Assembly: GCF_000385565.1 (NCBI RefSeq)
Contig: NC_021169.1
Span: 1,408,571-1,472,570, forward strand
DNA length: 64,000 nucleotides
From: Archaeoglobus sulfaticallidus PM70-1
GTDB taxonomy: Archaea > Halobacteriota > Archaeoglobi > Archaeoglobales > Archaeoglobaceae
Direction of reading: 5' to 3'
This document shows positions 26,558-36,023 of the stretch, piece after piece. The first letter of the stretch is position 1, and each line of letters begins with the position of its first letter. The notes under the pieces are model-generated. The model saw nothing but the letters and a program-made list of their open reading frames with translations. It did no database searches and was not told the DNA's origin. The position numbers and the translations under genes are program-made.

Positions 26558-27265
26558 ATGCTTATATTAAAGCCAAAATTCGATTTCGAGGTTAGTGTGG
26601 AGATGGAGATAACACCATCAGTAGCAAAGGCTGATGAACAGGAGATCAAGGATTTTGAGGTTTATTACGGGAAAAAGAAGGTTAAGCTCTCAGAACTCTT
26701 TGAGATAAAGAAGGAAGGGGATGAGGCAAAGCTCGTCCTCGAAGGAGACTTCAGCAAGGTCAAGTGGGTTGGAACAAGGATGGATGAGGGAGAAATTGTT
26801 GTGAAAGGCAATATAGGTGACCACTGTGGAGCCTACATGACCGGTGGGAAGATAGTTGTGGAGGGCAATGCTCTCGACTGGCTCGGAGCGGAGATGAAGG
26901 GCGGAGAGATCATCGTTAAGGGCAACGCGAGGAACTATGTCGGATGTGCGTACTATGGAGACATGACCGGAATGAGCGGTGGCAAAATAACGGTTGATGG
27001 GAATGTAGGAAACTACATAGGAGAGAAGATGGGTGGAGGAGAGATAGAGATCAAGGGAAGTGCAGGAGATTTCATTGGAACTGAGATGAAGGATGGAGTT
27101 ATAGTGATCCATGGAGACTGCGGATTCGTTGGAGGAGACATGAAGGGAGGGACAATAAAGATCAAGGGCAACTTCGAGCTCGTTCCAGGATTCAAGGAAG
27201 TAGAAGACGGATTTGAAGGAGATGTCAACGCTGGAGGTAAGGGCAAGGTAGTTAAAATTGCCTAA
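26558..27265 (+). CDS. fwdC: Formylmethanofuran dehydrogenase subunit C
   Basis: 235 residues from the ATG at 26558, right after GGGGTGATATC. The body is a right-handed beta-helix made of repeated G-G-x-I-x-(V/I)-x-G-(N/D) units: MTGGKIVVEGNALDWLGAEM, KGGEIIVKGNARNYVG, SGGKITVDGNVGNYIGEKMG, GGEIEIKGSAGDFIGTEMKD and so on. FwdC tethers A and B. The genes for subunits E, F, G and H are not in the window. Confidence 0.95.
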   Translation: MLILKPKFDFEVSVEMEITPSVAKADEQEIKDFEVYYGKKKVKLSELFEIKKEGDEAKLVLEGDFSKVKWVGTRMDEGEIVVKGNIGDHCGAYMTGGKIVVEGNALDWLGAEMKGGEIIVKGNARNYVGCAYYGDMTGMSGGKITVDGNVGNYIGEKMGGGEIEIKGSAGDFIGTEMKDGVIVIHGDCGFVGGDMKGGTIKIKGNFELVPGFKEVEDGFEGDVNAGGKGKVVKIA

Positions 27266-27295
27266 TTTTTTTATTTTATTGCTTTTGTTTTTGGG
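27266..27295 (+). terminator. T-rich terminator of the fwd operon
   Basis: TTTTTTTATTTTATTGCTTTTG directly follows the fwdC stop. The remaining spacer to 27520 contains no recognisable gene. Confidence 0.5.
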
Positions 27296-27520
27296 TTTTG
27301 GTTTTACAGTTTGCTAACTGAGGAGATACATAAACAGAAAAGATGAGTTTCGAGAAGAATTGAATACCTAAGTACACTTTATTATTATGGCACACAAAAC
27401 CCTGACGATATCTGAAGATGCCTTGTAAAGGGAAGAGCTGTTGAACTGTAGGTGGGGCTGATGCTTTGCTTGAAAGTGACTTTATCAGCAGAAATTGAAC
27501 TACCGGCAGGAGATTAGAAC

Positions 27521-27799
27521 TCATTCCACCATAAAAACAGCCTCACTTATCCATTCACTCTTACACTTCGGACATTTACTTGCTCCAATATTCTTCAGCA
27601 CGAAACCGCACTTCCTGCACTCTGGGTATGCCACTAGCAATCTGAATCCCTTCTTCTTCAGAACCCTGCCAGCCTTTTCGAATGCATTAAGGACATCTTT
27701 CCTCATTTTTGGATCCAGTTTAAGCTCCCTGATCACATCGCTTGCTGTAAGGCTCCTTCTGTCGATAAGGAGATCTATCAGCTTCTCAACCAGAGTCAT
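27521..27799 (-). CDS. HTH/zinc-ribbon transcriptional regulator (COG3357-like)
   Basis: 92 residues. The N-terminal winged helix (DLLIDRRSLTASDVIRELKL) is followed by a C-terminal zinc ribbon with C-x2-C ... C-x2-C (YPECRKCGFVL ... GASKCPKCKSEW). It matches the archaeal family of predicted regulators with an HTH fused to a Zn-ribbon. It is transcribed divergently from ilvC with a ~58-bp shared promoter region, so it may regulate ilvC or itself; that is inference from position. Confidence 0.8.
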   Translation of the reverse strand: MTLVEKLIDLLIDRRSLTASDVIRELKLDPKMRKDVLNAFEKAGRVLKKKGFRLLVAYPECRKCGFVLKNIGASKCPKCKSEWISEAVFMVE

Positions 27800-27816
27800 A
27801 TTCTGAATTAAAAGAA

Positions 27817-27828
27817 ATCTATATAAGT
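27817..27828 (+). promoter_or_regulatory. Putative TATA box of ilvC
   Basis: ATCTATATAAGTG lies ~38 nt upstream of the ilvC ATG and close to the start of the divergent regulator. It is a good match to the archaeal TATA consensus. Confidence 0.55.
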
Positions 27829-27857
27829 GGTTTGTTATAACTTAGCTCGGTGATTGC

Positions 27858-28862
27858 ATGGCGAAGATATACTATGATGGAGATGCGAACCTTGATGTTT
27901 TAAAGGGGAAGAGGATTGCAATTATTGGCTACGGCAGCCAGGGACATGCACATGCACAGAATCTGAGAGATTCCGGGCTTGATGTTGTTGTTGCGGATAA
28001 GAAGGGGACAAGAAACTGGGATAAGGCTGTGGAGGATGGATTTGAGGTTAAGGAAGTTGCTGAGGCTGTTAAGGAATCGGAAGTGATAATGGTTCTGGTT
28101 CCGGACAACATTCAGCCAGCGGTCTTCTATGAGAGCATAAACGACAATCTGAAGGAAGGAGACATGCTGATGTTCGCTCACGGTTTCAATATCCATTACA
28201 ACCAGATTATACCTCCTAAGTTCGTCGATGTTACGATGGTTGCCCCAAAGGGCCCGGGTCATATCGTCAGGAGGATGTTTACCGAGGGCATAGGAGTTCC
28301 CGCACTCGTTGCGGTGTATCAAGACTACAGCGGAAAGGCTCTTGATAAAGCCTTGGCTTATGCGAAGGGTATAGGGGCAACGAAGGCTGGAGTTATTGAA
28401 ACAACATTCAAAGAGGAGACTGAAACCGATCTGTTCGGAGAGCAGGTTGATCTATGTGGTGGAGTGGCTGAGATGATAAAAGCCTCCTTCGATGTGCTTG
28501 TGGAGGCAGGTTATCAGCCAGAGATAGCATACTTTGAGGTTCTGCACGAATTGAAGCTGATAGTCGATTTGATTTATGAAGGCGGAATCTACGCGATGTG
28601 GTATTCTGTCAGTGATACTGCAAAGTATGGTGGAATGACGAGGGGTAAGAGGATCATAACCGAGCAGACAAGAGAAGAGATGAGGAAGATCCTCAAGGAG
28701 ATTCAAACCGGAGAGTTCGCGAGAGAGTGGATACTCGAGAACCAGGCCAACAGGCCGGTTTTCAACAAGCTGCTTGAGATGGAGAAGAACCACCCGATTG
28801 AAAAGGTTGGCAAAGAGCTGAGGAAGATGATGCCCTGGATCAAGGGCATAGATGTTGAATAG
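27858..28862 (+). CDS. ilvC: Ketol-acid reductoisomerase
   Basis: 334 residues, class I (short) form. It converts acetolactate and acetohydroxybutyrate to dihydroxy acids in branched-chain amino-acid synthesis, with NAD(P)H and Mg2+. The Rossmann motif is [18 protein letters not shown] (~23-40). The knotted C-terminal domain has [20 protein letters not shown] and [16 protein letters not shown], with the acidic Mg ligands. It is not clustered with other ilv genes here. Confidence 0.97.
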   Translation: MAKIYYDGDANLDVLKGKRIAIIGYGSQGHAHAQNLRDSGLDVVVADKKGTRNWDKAVEDGFEVKEVAEAVKESEVIMVLVPDNIQPAVFYESINDNLKEGDMLMFAHGFNIHYNQIIPPKFVDVTMVAPKGPGHIVRRMFTEGIGVPALVAVYQDYSGKALDKALAYAKGIGATKAGVIETTFKEETETDLFGEQVDLCGGVAEMIKASFDVLVEAGYQPEIAYFEVLHELKLIVDLIYEGGIYAMWYSVSDTAKYGGMTRGKRIITEQTREEMRKILKEIQTGEFAREWILENQANRPVFNKLLEMEKNHPIEKVGKELRKMMPWIKGIDVE

Positions 28863-28903
28863 CCTGTAGGCTTAACCTATTTTCTTTTTTACTTAATTTA
28901 AGC

Positions 28904-29569
28904 ATGAGTGCTCAAGAAATCAGCAAAAGGATTGACTGGGATCGCTTGCTGGAGGCAATGGAATCTGAGGGATTCAAAAGAAAAGCTCCCGTTCTAACCC
29001 TGAAGAGATTTTTGAACACACCTTTTCAGCACCTAGTCTTCACGATTCTGAGTGCGAGAACGAGGGATGAGCAGACCGCAAAAGCGGTGGAAAATCTATT
29101 CAAGGTCGTCAGCACACCGAAAGACCTGGCAAAACTCGAAATTTCAGAAATCGAGAGGCTGATAAAAAGCACGGGATTTTACAGGAACAAAGCAAAAAAT
29201 CTGAAGGCAATGGCGGAGGTTCTGGTTAGAGAATACAACTCAAAAGTCCCGGACGACTTCGACGAACTGCTCAAACTGCCCGGAGTGGGAAGGAAAACAG
29301 CCAATGTTGTTTTAGCCTCCGCATTCAACAGGAACACGATAGGTGTTGATACTCATGTACACAGAATATCAAACAGGCTCGGACTGGTTAACACGAGCAA
29401 GCCAGAAGATACAGAGATCGAACTCAAAAAGATCGTGCCAGAAAGATACTGGAGAAGGGTTAACAAAGCCTTCGTTGCATTTGGGCAGACCGTTTGCAAG
29501 CCAGTAAAACCATTATGTGAAGAGTGTCCTATCAACGATATTTGCCCTAAAATTGGAGTGAAGCTGTAG
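28904..29569 (+). CDS. nth: Endonuclease III (DNA glycosylase/AP lyase)
   Basis: 221 residues. Helix-hairpin-helix LPGVGRKTANVV with catalytic Lys131, and Asp149 in GVDTHVHR, match bifunctional Nth. The C-terminal [4Fe-4S] motif is complete: C198-x6-C205-x2-C208-x5-C214. It removes oxidised pyrimidines in base-excision repair. It is preceded by TTTACTTAATTTAAGC, probably its own promoter and a near-leaderless start. Confidence 0.95.
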   Translation: MSAQEISKRIDWDRLLEAMESEGFKRKAPVLTLKRFLNTPFQHLVFTILSARTRDEQTAKAVENLFKVVSTPKDLAKLEISEIERLIKSTGFYRNKAKNLKAMAEVLVREYNSKVPDDFDELLKLPGVGRKTANVVLASAFNRNTIGVDTHVHRISNRLGLVNTSKPEDTEIELKKIVPERYWRRVNKAFVAFGQTVCKPVKPLCEECPINDICPKIGVKL

Positions 29570-29676
29570 TCTGCTGATCAGCATTCCTCCACAAAATACA
29601 GGAAAAAATCGAAAAGATTATCAATTGTCTCCTTTTAAAATTATTAAATGGAATAGAGGGTAGGGGAGGTCGATTT

Positions 29677-30876
29677 ATGGAGAAAAGAGATGTTGCTGTC
29701 CTCGGAGTTGGCATGACAAAGTTTGGATACCATCCAGACAAAACGCTTGTAGATTTATTTGCTGAAGCTTTTTATGAGGCTTTTGATGAGTCTAATATCG
29801 AGCTGAAAGATATAGAGGCACTATATTATGGAAACTTCGTCGGTGAGATGACTGATGGCTCGGCAAACCTTTCCGGATTCATAGCAGATGAGATAGGCCT
29901 TAGAGGAATTCCGGCGAGGAGATATGAGGCTGCATGTGCGAGCTCATCTGTGGCTTTCAGAGAAGCGTATCTTGCAGTTGCTCATGGTGTGTATGATTGT
30001 GTTGTTGTTGGAGGATCTGAAAGGCTATACAACGCCGGAACGGCTATAGGAACCAGAGCTTTAGCCACTGCAGTAGATGGACTCCACGAGATGACTGCTG
30101 GACTGACATTTCCGGGGGTTTTTGCCTTAGCAGCTAGACTTTATTCAAAGAAGTACGAGATACCGATGGAGGAACTTCATGAGAAGATGGCTCTTGTATC
30201 GATCAAGAACCACAAGTATGGAGCGATAAATCCGAAAGCACAGTTCTACAACAAGTTTGGGGATCTTAAGGTTGAGGATGTGATCAACTCGAAGGTTATC
30301 TGCTCTCCGCTAACGCTGTTCGACTGCTGTCCGATGACCGATGGTGGTAGTGCTGTGATCATAGCATCTGCAGATTTTGCTGAAGATGTCATCGATAATC
30401 CAGTTTATATTCTTGGAACCGGGCAGTCGGGTGCAGGAGGACTTTTTAGGCAGAAAGAGGACATGGTCAGAGCTATACCCAGAAAGATCGCCTCAGAGAT
30501 GGCGTACAAGGAGGCGGGAATAACTCCAAAGGATGTGGACTTCGTTGAGATTCATGATTGCTTCACCATCGCAGAGATCATAGCTACCGAAGCCATGGGA
30601 TTCTTCGAATACGGCAAGGGTGCTGACGCTGTTGCGGAGGGAGTAACATCCATAGATGGAGATCTGCCGGTGAATCCGGATGGAGGGCTGATAGGGAAGG
30701 GACATCCGGTGGGTGCTACAGGTACATCCCAGATTTACTCCGTAGTCAAGCAGTTGAGGGGCGAATTCAAGTACAACCCCGTCAAGGATGCCGAGATCGG
30801 TATGACGGATACGCTTGGCGGGGATTTCGGAACGCTTGTTAATATAATTCTTGGAATCCACAGGAGGAGGGGATGA
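29677..30876 (+). CDS. Thiolase-family acetyl-CoA acetyltransferase
   Basis: 399 residues of the archaeal thiolase type. The nucleophile is Cys87 in RYEAACASSSVAFREAY. The C-terminal catalytic block is GGLIGKGHPVGATGTSQIYS, with DFVEIHDCFTIAEIIATEAM before it. In this operon, with acyl-CoA dehydrogenase and hydroxyacyl-CoA dehydrogenase genes, it would cleave 3-ketoacyl-CoA in beta-oxidation. Archaeal members paired with a DUF35 protein can also act in mevalonate synthesis. RBS GGAGGTCG precedes the ATG. Its stop overlaps the next start (ATGA). Confidence 0.9.
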   Translation: MEKRDVAVLGVGMTKFGYHPDKTLVDLFAEAFYEAFDESNIELKDIEALYYGNFVGEMTDGSANLSGFIADEIGLRGIPARRYEAACASSSVAFREAYLAVAHGVYDCVVVGGSERLYNAGTAIGTRALATAVDGLHEMTAGLTFPGVFALAARLYSKKYEIPMEELHEKMALVSIKNHKYGAINPKAQFYNKFGDLKVEDVINSKVICSPLTLFDCCPMTDGGSAVIIASADFAEDVIDNPVYILGTGQSGAGGLFRQKEDMVRAIPRKIASEMAYKEAGITPKDVDFVEIHDCFTIAEIIATEAMGFFEYGKGADAVAEGVTSIDGDLPVNPDGGLIGKGHPVGATGTSQIYSVVKQLRGEFKYNPVKDAEIGMTDTLGGDFGTLVNIILGIHRRRG

Positions 30877-31286
30877 TCGTGATAACCTTTAAAGAATACT
30901 TCGATGCCCTGCTTGAAGGCAAGCTTCTAGGCCTGAAATGCAAGGACTGTGGTGCATACACCTGCCCGCCAAAGGCTGTTTGCGATAGCTGTGGTAGCAG
31001 AAATCTTGAGAAGGTTCAGCTTTCTGGTAAAGGAGTAATCAGAACATTCACAACCACCTACATCGCTCCAGCAGGATATGATAAGGAGGTCCCGTACACT
31101 GTTGCGATGGTCGAGCTTGAGGAGGGTCCATGGATTGTGGGCAGGCTGGATTTCGATAAGGCTGATGAGGTTGGACAGGGTCTTATCGGCGAGGAAGTTG
31201 AGGTATTTGGAAAGGAGATGCCAACGGAGATGTTCTATCCTGATAAGAAGAGGAGAGTTGTGCCTTACTTCAGGCTTTTGAGGTGA
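30873..31286 (+). CDS. DUF35 Zn-ribbon/OB-fold protein, thiolase partner
   Basis: 137 residues. An N-terminal rubredoxin-like zinc ribbon (LKCKDCGAYTCPPKAVCDSCG) is followed by an OB fold (KGVIRTFTTTYIAPAGYDKE ... VPYTVAMVELEEGPWIVGRL). In archaeal acetyl-CoA acetyltransferase/HMG-CoA synthase complexes, the DUF35 protein bridges enzymes and binds CoA. The four-base overlap with the thiolase gene supports a stable complex here too. Confidence 0.9.
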   Translation: MIVITFKEYFDALLEGKLLGLKCKDCGAYTCPPKAVCDSCGSRNLEKVQLSGKGVIRTFTTTYIAPAGYDKEVPYTVAMVELEEGPWIVGRLDFDKADEVGQGLIGEEVEVFGKEMPTEMFYPDKKRRVVPYFRLLR

Positions 31287-31290
31287 TACG

Positions 31291-32442
31291 ATGAATTTTG
31301 ACTTTAATGAAGATCAGAAGATGCTGCAGGATGCAGTTAGGGAGTTCGCCGAGAAGGAGATAATGCCTTATGGTAGGGAATACGATGAGAAAGCAGAGTA
31401 TCCGATGGATATATACAAAAAAGCGGCAAAGCTCGGGTTTATTGGAGCAAGCATACCTGAAGAATACAACGGTGCCGGAATGGGGTGTGTTGATGAGGCG
31501 ATTATAAGCATGGAGTTCTGCAGGGCGGATTCATCGATAGGCTCGGCAATAGACCTCGCAACGCTTGGAGTTCCAATGCTGAGATACTTCGGAAGCGAGG
31601 AGCAGAAGGAGAACTTCATGGCGAAAGTTCCTAAGGGTGAGGGGCCATCTGCCATAGCAATCACCGAGCCAGATTGCGGTACGGATGTTGCTGCGATGAG
31701 GACAAGGGCGCAGCTTGACGGGGATGAGTGGGTTCTTAACGGTACAAAGCAGTTCATAACCAACGGTAAGGTTGGTATATACACAGTTGTGCTGGCAAAG
31801 ACCGATGTCAACGCCAGCCCACCGCACAAGGGCATTTCAGCGTTTCTTGTTGAGACGGACAGAGAGGGCTACAAGGCAAACCCGATACACAAGATGGGAA
31901 TGAACTGCCACGATACAAGTGAGGTGGTTCTCAACAATGTCAGAATTCCGAAAGAGAACCTGATCGGAGTGGAGAACAGAGGATTCTACCAGCTAATGCG
32001 ATTCTTCAACGAGAGCAGGATTAAGATCGGAGCATTGCATCTTGGAATTGCCATAGGTGCCTACGAGAGAGCCTTGCAGTACGCCAAGGAAAGAAAAGCC
32101 TTTGGCAAGCCCCTCATAGAGCATCAGGCGATCCAGTTCAAGTTAGCAGATATGTTCACGGCAATAGAGTCAGCTAAGCTGTTAATTTTCAAGGCTGCAT
32201 ATCTGGTTGACAAGGGTGAGCCAAATCCTGCATTAAGCAGTGCTGCAAAGCTGTACGCGAGTGAGACTGCGATAAAGGTTACCTATGAGGCTGTTCAGGT
32301 GTTTGGTGGGTATGGGTTCAGCAAGGAGTACGATGTTGAGAGGTACTACAGGGATGCGAGAGTGGGTACGATTTATGAGGGGACAAGCGAAGCTCAGAGG
32401 ATAGTTATTGGTAGAACGCTTGCTGGAAGGATTAAATCTTAA
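31291..32442 (+). CDS. Acyl-CoA dehydrogenase
   Basis: 383 residues, full-length FAD enzyme. Signatures: AITEPDCGTDVAAMRTRAQL (~128-147, FAD/substrate site), FGKPLIEHQAIQFKLADMFT, and the C-terminal VGTIYEGTSEAQRIVIGRTL. The Glu of YEGTSEAQ is at the usual catalytic base position of short/medium-chain enzymes. It introduces the alpha-beta double bond in acyl-CoA. Electrons would need an ETF, which is not in this window. RBS GGTGA precedes the ATG, 4 bp after the DUF35 gene. Confidence 0.95.
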   Translation: MNFDFNEDQKMLQDAVREFAEKEIMPYGREYDEKAEYPMDIYKKAAKLGFIGASIPEEYNGAGMGCVDEAIISMEFCRADSSIGSAIDLATLGVPMLRYFGSEEQKENFMAKVPKGEGPSAIAITEPDCGTDVAAMRTRAQLDGDEWVLNGTKQFITNGKVGIYTVVLAKTDVNASPPHKGISAFLVETDREGYKANPIHKMGMNCHDTSEVVLNNVRIPKENLIGVENRGFYQLMRFFNESRIKIGALHLGIAIGAYERALQYAKERKAFGKPLIEHQAIQFKLADMFTAIESAKLLIFKAAYLVDKGEPNPALSSAAKLYASETAIKVTYEAVQVFGGYGFSKEYDVERYYRDARVGTIYEGTSEAQRIVIGRTLAGRIKS

Positions 32443-32457
32443 TTTTGAGGTGATATT

Positions 32458-33315
32458 GTGAAGGTGGATGATGTAAAGGTCGTTGGAGTTCTTGGAGCAG
32501 GAACGATGGGTAATGGTATTGTTCAGGTCTGTGCGATGGCTGGTTATGAAGTAATAATGAGGGATATCGAGCAGAGTTTTCTCGATAGAGGAATGAATGC
32601 TATAAAGAAAAGCCTCTCAAAGTTCGTATCCAAGGGCAAAATGACTGAGGATGAAATGAACGCTGTGCTTGACAGGATAAAGCCGACTCTCGACATGAAG
32701 GATTTGGAGTCTGCAGATCTTGTCATCGAAGCTGTTGTGGAGAAGATGGATGTTAAGAAGGCTGTTTTCAAAGAGCTGAATGAGATTGTTAAAAATCAGG
32801 ATGCGATATTTGCATCCAACACATCAACACTCAGCATAACTGAGATGTCTGCTGTCACGAGGAAGCCTGAGAACTTTGTCGGAATTCACTTCATGAATCC
32901 TGTGCCGCTGATGAAGGGTGTTGAAATTGTGAGAGGGTTGCTGACAAGCGATGAGACTCTGAACTTCGCTGTTGAGTTCGTTAAGAAAATTGGTAAAGAG
33001 CCTGTGGTGTGCAAGGACTCTGCTGGATTTATAAGCAACAGAATCCTCATGCCATGGATAAATGAAGGAATCTATGTGCTGTACGAGGGAATAGCGACCA
33101 AGGAGGAGATAGACAAGGGGATGAGGCTATTCACTAATGTCCCGATGGGCCCGCTGGAGCTTGCAGACCTGATAGGGCTTGATATCTGCCTTGCAGCAAT
33201 AGAAACCCTTCACAGGGAGCTTGGTGATAAGTACAGGCCATGTCCACTGCTGAAGCAGATGGTCAGTGCCGGATTGCTCGGAAGGAAGACTGGAAGAGGA
33301 TTCTACGAGTACTGA
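32458..33315 (+). CDS. 3-hydroxyacyl-CoA dehydrogenase
   Basis: 285 residues; GTG start with GAGGTGAT upstream. The NAD site is VVGVLGAGTMGNGIVQVCAM (~9-28). The catalytic His lies in FVGIHFMNPVPLMKGVEIVR, and the partner residues in KEPVVCKDSAGFISNRILMP. It is single-domain without an enoyl-CoA hydratase fusion. No hydratase gene is in this operon, so that step must be encoded elsewhere. Last gene of the beta-oxidation operon; a T-rich tract follows the stop. Confidence 0.95.
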   Translation: MKVDDVKVVGVLGAGTMGNGIVQVCAMAGYEVIMRDIEQSFLDRGMNAIKKSLSKFVSKGKMTEDEMNAVLDRIKPTLDMKDLESADLVIEAVVEKMDVKKAVFKELNEIVKNQDAIFASNTSTLSITEMSAVTRKPENFVGIHFMNPVPLMKGVEIVRGLLTSDETLNFAVEFVKKIGKEPVVCKDSAGFISNRILMPWINEGIYVLYEGIATKEEIDKGMRLFTNVPMGPLELADLIGLDICLAAIETLHRELGDKYRPCPLLKQMVSAGLLGRKTGRGFYEY

Positions 33316-33325
33316 CTTTTTTATT

Positions 33326-33679
33326 TTATTCTTGTTTGCAGTCAATTGCACGCTCGAGAATCCATTTCAGCTTCTCGGCATCAAGGTTCCTGCTTATCCT
33401 GACGAACTTACCCTCCACTGCTATAAAACCTCTTTCGAATCTGTAGGCGTTTCTGAAGGGATACAGCCTTGTTTTCTTTGCTCCCATTTTTGTTAACAAC
33501 TTCTCATCGACCACCAATTTTTTATCAAATCTGAGCGTGAAGGACAAGTCATCTCCAACTGAGATAACCTCTTCACAGACCTTTTTAAGCTCACTTTGTA
33601 GGATCCAGGGCTTCCAATCCCTTTCGTTTGCTATTCTGTGGAGTTTGAGGATTTTCTGGATGTATTTTTCTTCGATCAT
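33326..33679 (-). CDS. Hypothetical protein
   Basis: 117 residues, convergent with the beta-oxidation operon (10-bp gap). Basic and mixed alpha/beta, with VISVGDDLSFTLRFDKKLVV and MGAKKTRLYPFRNAYRFERG as the most distinctive segments. There is no signal peptide, membrane helix or metal motif. I do not recognise the family. Codon usage is like its neighbours and the start has no clear RBS. Confidence 0.6.
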   Translation of the reverse strand: MIEEKYIQKILKLHRIANERDWKPWILQSELKKVCEEVISVGDDLSFTLRFDKKLVVDEKLLTKMGAKKTRLYPFRNAYRFERGFIAVEGKFVRISRNLDAEKLKWILERAIDCKQE

Positions 33680-33846
33680 GCTGGATTCTGGTTCTAAGCT
33701 GTGGAGATAACTGTTTCGATATGTGGTGGGTTTTTCGATGCCAGAGAGATAAAAACCTGTTTTTCACCAAAAATTAATAAAAAATAAATTAAAGAAGCGG
33801 TTGAATAGTTACAACGGATTGCAAGAGAATGACTGGAGGAAAAATT

Positions 33847-34851
33847 ATGGAAGAACTGGTTGTGATAGCAGTCCTGTTTATTATCGTAATTCTACTTTAC
33901 ACAATCTACAGAAACCTTAAACTCGAGAGATCGATGAACAACCGATTTGAAGAACTCATCAACAGCATCCCGCAAATAGTGGAGAGCAATCTCACAAAGA
34001 CTCTGACACAGTCGTCGAGCATTCTCGAAAACGTGTTCTCATCAGCCATGATCAGAAATGCAGAGGTAATAAAGGGTGCATTTGCGACCTCGCTGAAAGA
34101 ACTCGGAATTCAGGAGGACATAGCGAGAATCAGAGAAGCTTCATCAGACCTCAAATCAGTAACGACCGACCTAAAAAATATATTCGATGTTAAGCTGAGA
34201 AGGGCTAAATTCGGAGAGTTTCAGCTTGAAATGATTCTGAAAGAGCTGTTTCCATCTCATCGGTTGAGATTTCAGTATAGCATCCCTGATGCGGGAACTC
34301 CTGATGCCTGCATAATGGTGGAAAAGGGGAAGTGGCTCTGCATAGACTCAAAGTTTCCTCTCGAAAATTTCAGGAGATATCTTGAAGCTGAGAATGCTGA
34401 GAAGGATAGATACTGGAAGGAGTTTATAAAAGATGTGAGCAGGCATATAGTCAGCATTAGGGAAAAGTATGTAGGGAAAGATGCAACCGAGAGCTTCGCA
34501 TTCATGTTTGTTCCGTCTGATGCGATCTACTACCATCTCGCAACCGATGCACAGGGTGTTCTAGTTGAAGCCTCCAAAAATGGAGTTATTCTCACCTCTC
34601 CATCAACGATGCCTGCCTATTTGAGCCTCATATCTGCAAAAATAAGGGCGGAGGAGATAAGCGAGAGGGCAGAAAAAATTCAGGAAAAGATAGATGGATT
34701 GAGCCTGAAACTCAGAGACCTTGAGAGAAATCTTGATACCACAACGAAGCACATAAACAACGCTTACAGATCGATGCAAAAGCTCAACAACTCCTATCAG
34801 GATCTCAGGAATTATTTCGAGAGGATATCCGACATCGATGGGCCAGAGTAA
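33847..34851 (+). CDS. RmuC-family protein
   Basis: 334 residues from the ATG at 33847, with GGAGG 7 nt upstream. An N-terminal membrane anchor (VVIAVLFIIVILLYTIYRNL) is followed by a long helical/coiled-coil region. A PD-(D/E)XK-like nuclease core then appears: LKELFPSHRLRFQYSIPDAG, TPDACIMVEKGKWLCIDSKF (D ... D-S-K) and FAFMFVPSDAIYYHLATDAQ, with another coiled coil at the end. RmuC proteins limit DNA inversions and rearrangements in bacteria; the archaeal role is not established. Confidence 0.85.
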   Translation: MEELVVIAVLFIIVILLYTIYRNLKLERSMNNRFEELINSIPQIVESNLTKTLTQSSSILENVFSSAMIRNAEVIKGAFATSLKELGIQEDIARIREASSDLKSVTTDLKNIFDVKLRRAKFGEFQLEMILKELFPSHRLRFQYSIPDAGTPDACIMVEKGKWLCIDSKFPLENFRRYLEAENAEKDRYWKEFIKDVSRHIVSIREKYVGKDATESFAFMFVPSDAIYYHLATDAQGVLVEASKNGVILTSPSTMPAYLSLISAKIRAEEISERAEKIQEKIDGLSLKLRDLERNLDTTTKHINNAYRSMQKLNNSYQDLRNYFERISDIDGPE

Positions 34852-34918
34852 ACTCCATGGTCTTCACCCTTTATAGAGTAAGGATTTATAGTATGTTATC
34901 CATGTTTAACCAAGTGAT

Positions 34919-35560
34919 ATGATGTGGACATTTTCTGCAAAGAAACTGAACCAGCTTCACATTGAAGCTGAAGACTTGTGGAGAGTTCCGGCTAAGGATG
35001 GCTGGCAAAAGTCTCCTGTAAGTCCGATGGATATTTTAAAGCTCTTTAAGGGCATATGGATTAAAGAAGGATACACTCTGAGAGCTTACATTTTCAGACA
35101 AGGTTTGAACGGGAATGGTGTTGTGTGGGCGTTACCGGAATCGGAGTTTCCGGATGTTGATGAGTGTGAATGGCTCGACACTCTCAAAACTCCAAAGCCT
35201 AAAAACACCCTTCCAGTTATGGAGGTTCTAGAAGGCGATTGCTCTCCTGAATCCTATATTTCTTCATCTCTGTTTGTCAGAGAGATGCGCGAGTTTGGAG
35301 CATTATGGCATGGGCTTTCATGGGGATTGCATGAGATAGTCGATGAGAACAGCATTGATGTCGATGACTACGAATGGCTTGTGGATGTTGAGGATCTGAA
35401 ACCGAAAGTGATTTTTGGTGAAACTGTAAAGGTGGAGTTCTTCACCCTCGTTGGAGTTGTAAGATGGAGGATATTCAGGCACTTGGATCTATATTCAGGC
35501 TACAGGTTCAAAACAGAAACTGAGATTGTTGCTGTAGGAGGAGAGGGATTTATTCCTTGA
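34919..35560 (+). CDS. Hypothetical protein
   Basis: 213 residues, acidic and tryptophan-rich (for example LWRVPAKDGWQKSPVSPMDI, GALWHGLSWGLHEIVDENSI and DYEWLVDVEDLKPKVIFGET). There are no transmembrane segments or cysteine motifs. The conserved-looking body and normal codon use argue for a real gene, but I do not recognise a family. It is the last ordinary gene before the decayed accessory stretch. Confidence 0.6.
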   Translation: MMWTFSAKKLNQLHIEAEDLWRVPAKDGWQKSPVSPMDILKLFKGIWIKEGYTLRAYIFRQGLNGNGVVWALPESEFPDVDECEWLDTLKTPKPKNTLPVMEVLEGDCSPESYISSSLFVREMREFGALWHGLSWGLHEIVDENSIDVDDYEWLVDVEDLKPKVIFGETVKVEFFTLVGVVRWRIFRHLDLYSGYRFKTETEIVAVGGEGFIP

Positions 35561-35775
35561 GGAGTTATCATCGGATACAAAGGGGTGTTGCAGGGCATAT
35601 GCATTTTATTTCCGGATCATGGGGGAGTTTTTGAAGTTTGGGGATACCATGAAAGAGGATAAGATAATTCCAAATCTCAGGATCAAGAAATAAGTACCTG
35701 GAACATATCATTCTACATTGACCAAGGTTCAAGAGGTATGGCGCTAGAGGTTGAGGCTGTGGGTCGCCAGTCATG

Positions 35776-35938
35776 CTACTCCGCTGCCTGAGTTTTCGCA
35801 AGCTCCTTCTCTTTCAGGTGCCCGGCAATGTAGAAAAAAAGTCTGTCGGGTTTCTGTAGAGTCTTTTTCAGTTAGTTCTTTAATCTCATCGAACATTTTC
35901 GGTGGGACTCTTACCAAAACAGGCTTAAAGATTTTCGA
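35776..35938 (-). pseudogene. Ribbon-helix-helix (CopG/VapB-type) antitoxin, frameshifted remnant
   Basis: The minus strand reads KIFKPVLVRVPPKMFDEIKE LTEKD, a typical ribbon-helix-helix N-terminus. The match then jumps frame to LYRNPTDFF and again to AGHLKEKELAKTQAAE-stop at 35776. The codon upstream of the first block is TAA with no start codon. Three frames with one coherent protein is strong evidence of a decayed antitoxin. No toxin frame is recognisable beside it. The rest of 35561-36023 shows no other gene. Confidence 0.7.
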
Positions 35939-36023
35939 TTAAGTAACTTTAGATTAGTAATATGATACATAATTAGATAACTAATGGATATTTTATCTAA
36001 GTCTAGCTCATAATTCTAAGCAA

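Noticed and set aside
26005-26649. Antisense frame across the ends of fwdA and fwdC
   Set aside because: Both sense genes are unambiguous; the antisense product has no protein-family features.
27330-27420. Possible C/D-box RNA between fwdC and the HTH/Zn-ribbon gene
   Set aside because: GATGAG and CTGA strings occur but not in a convincing C-D'-C'-D order or spacing.
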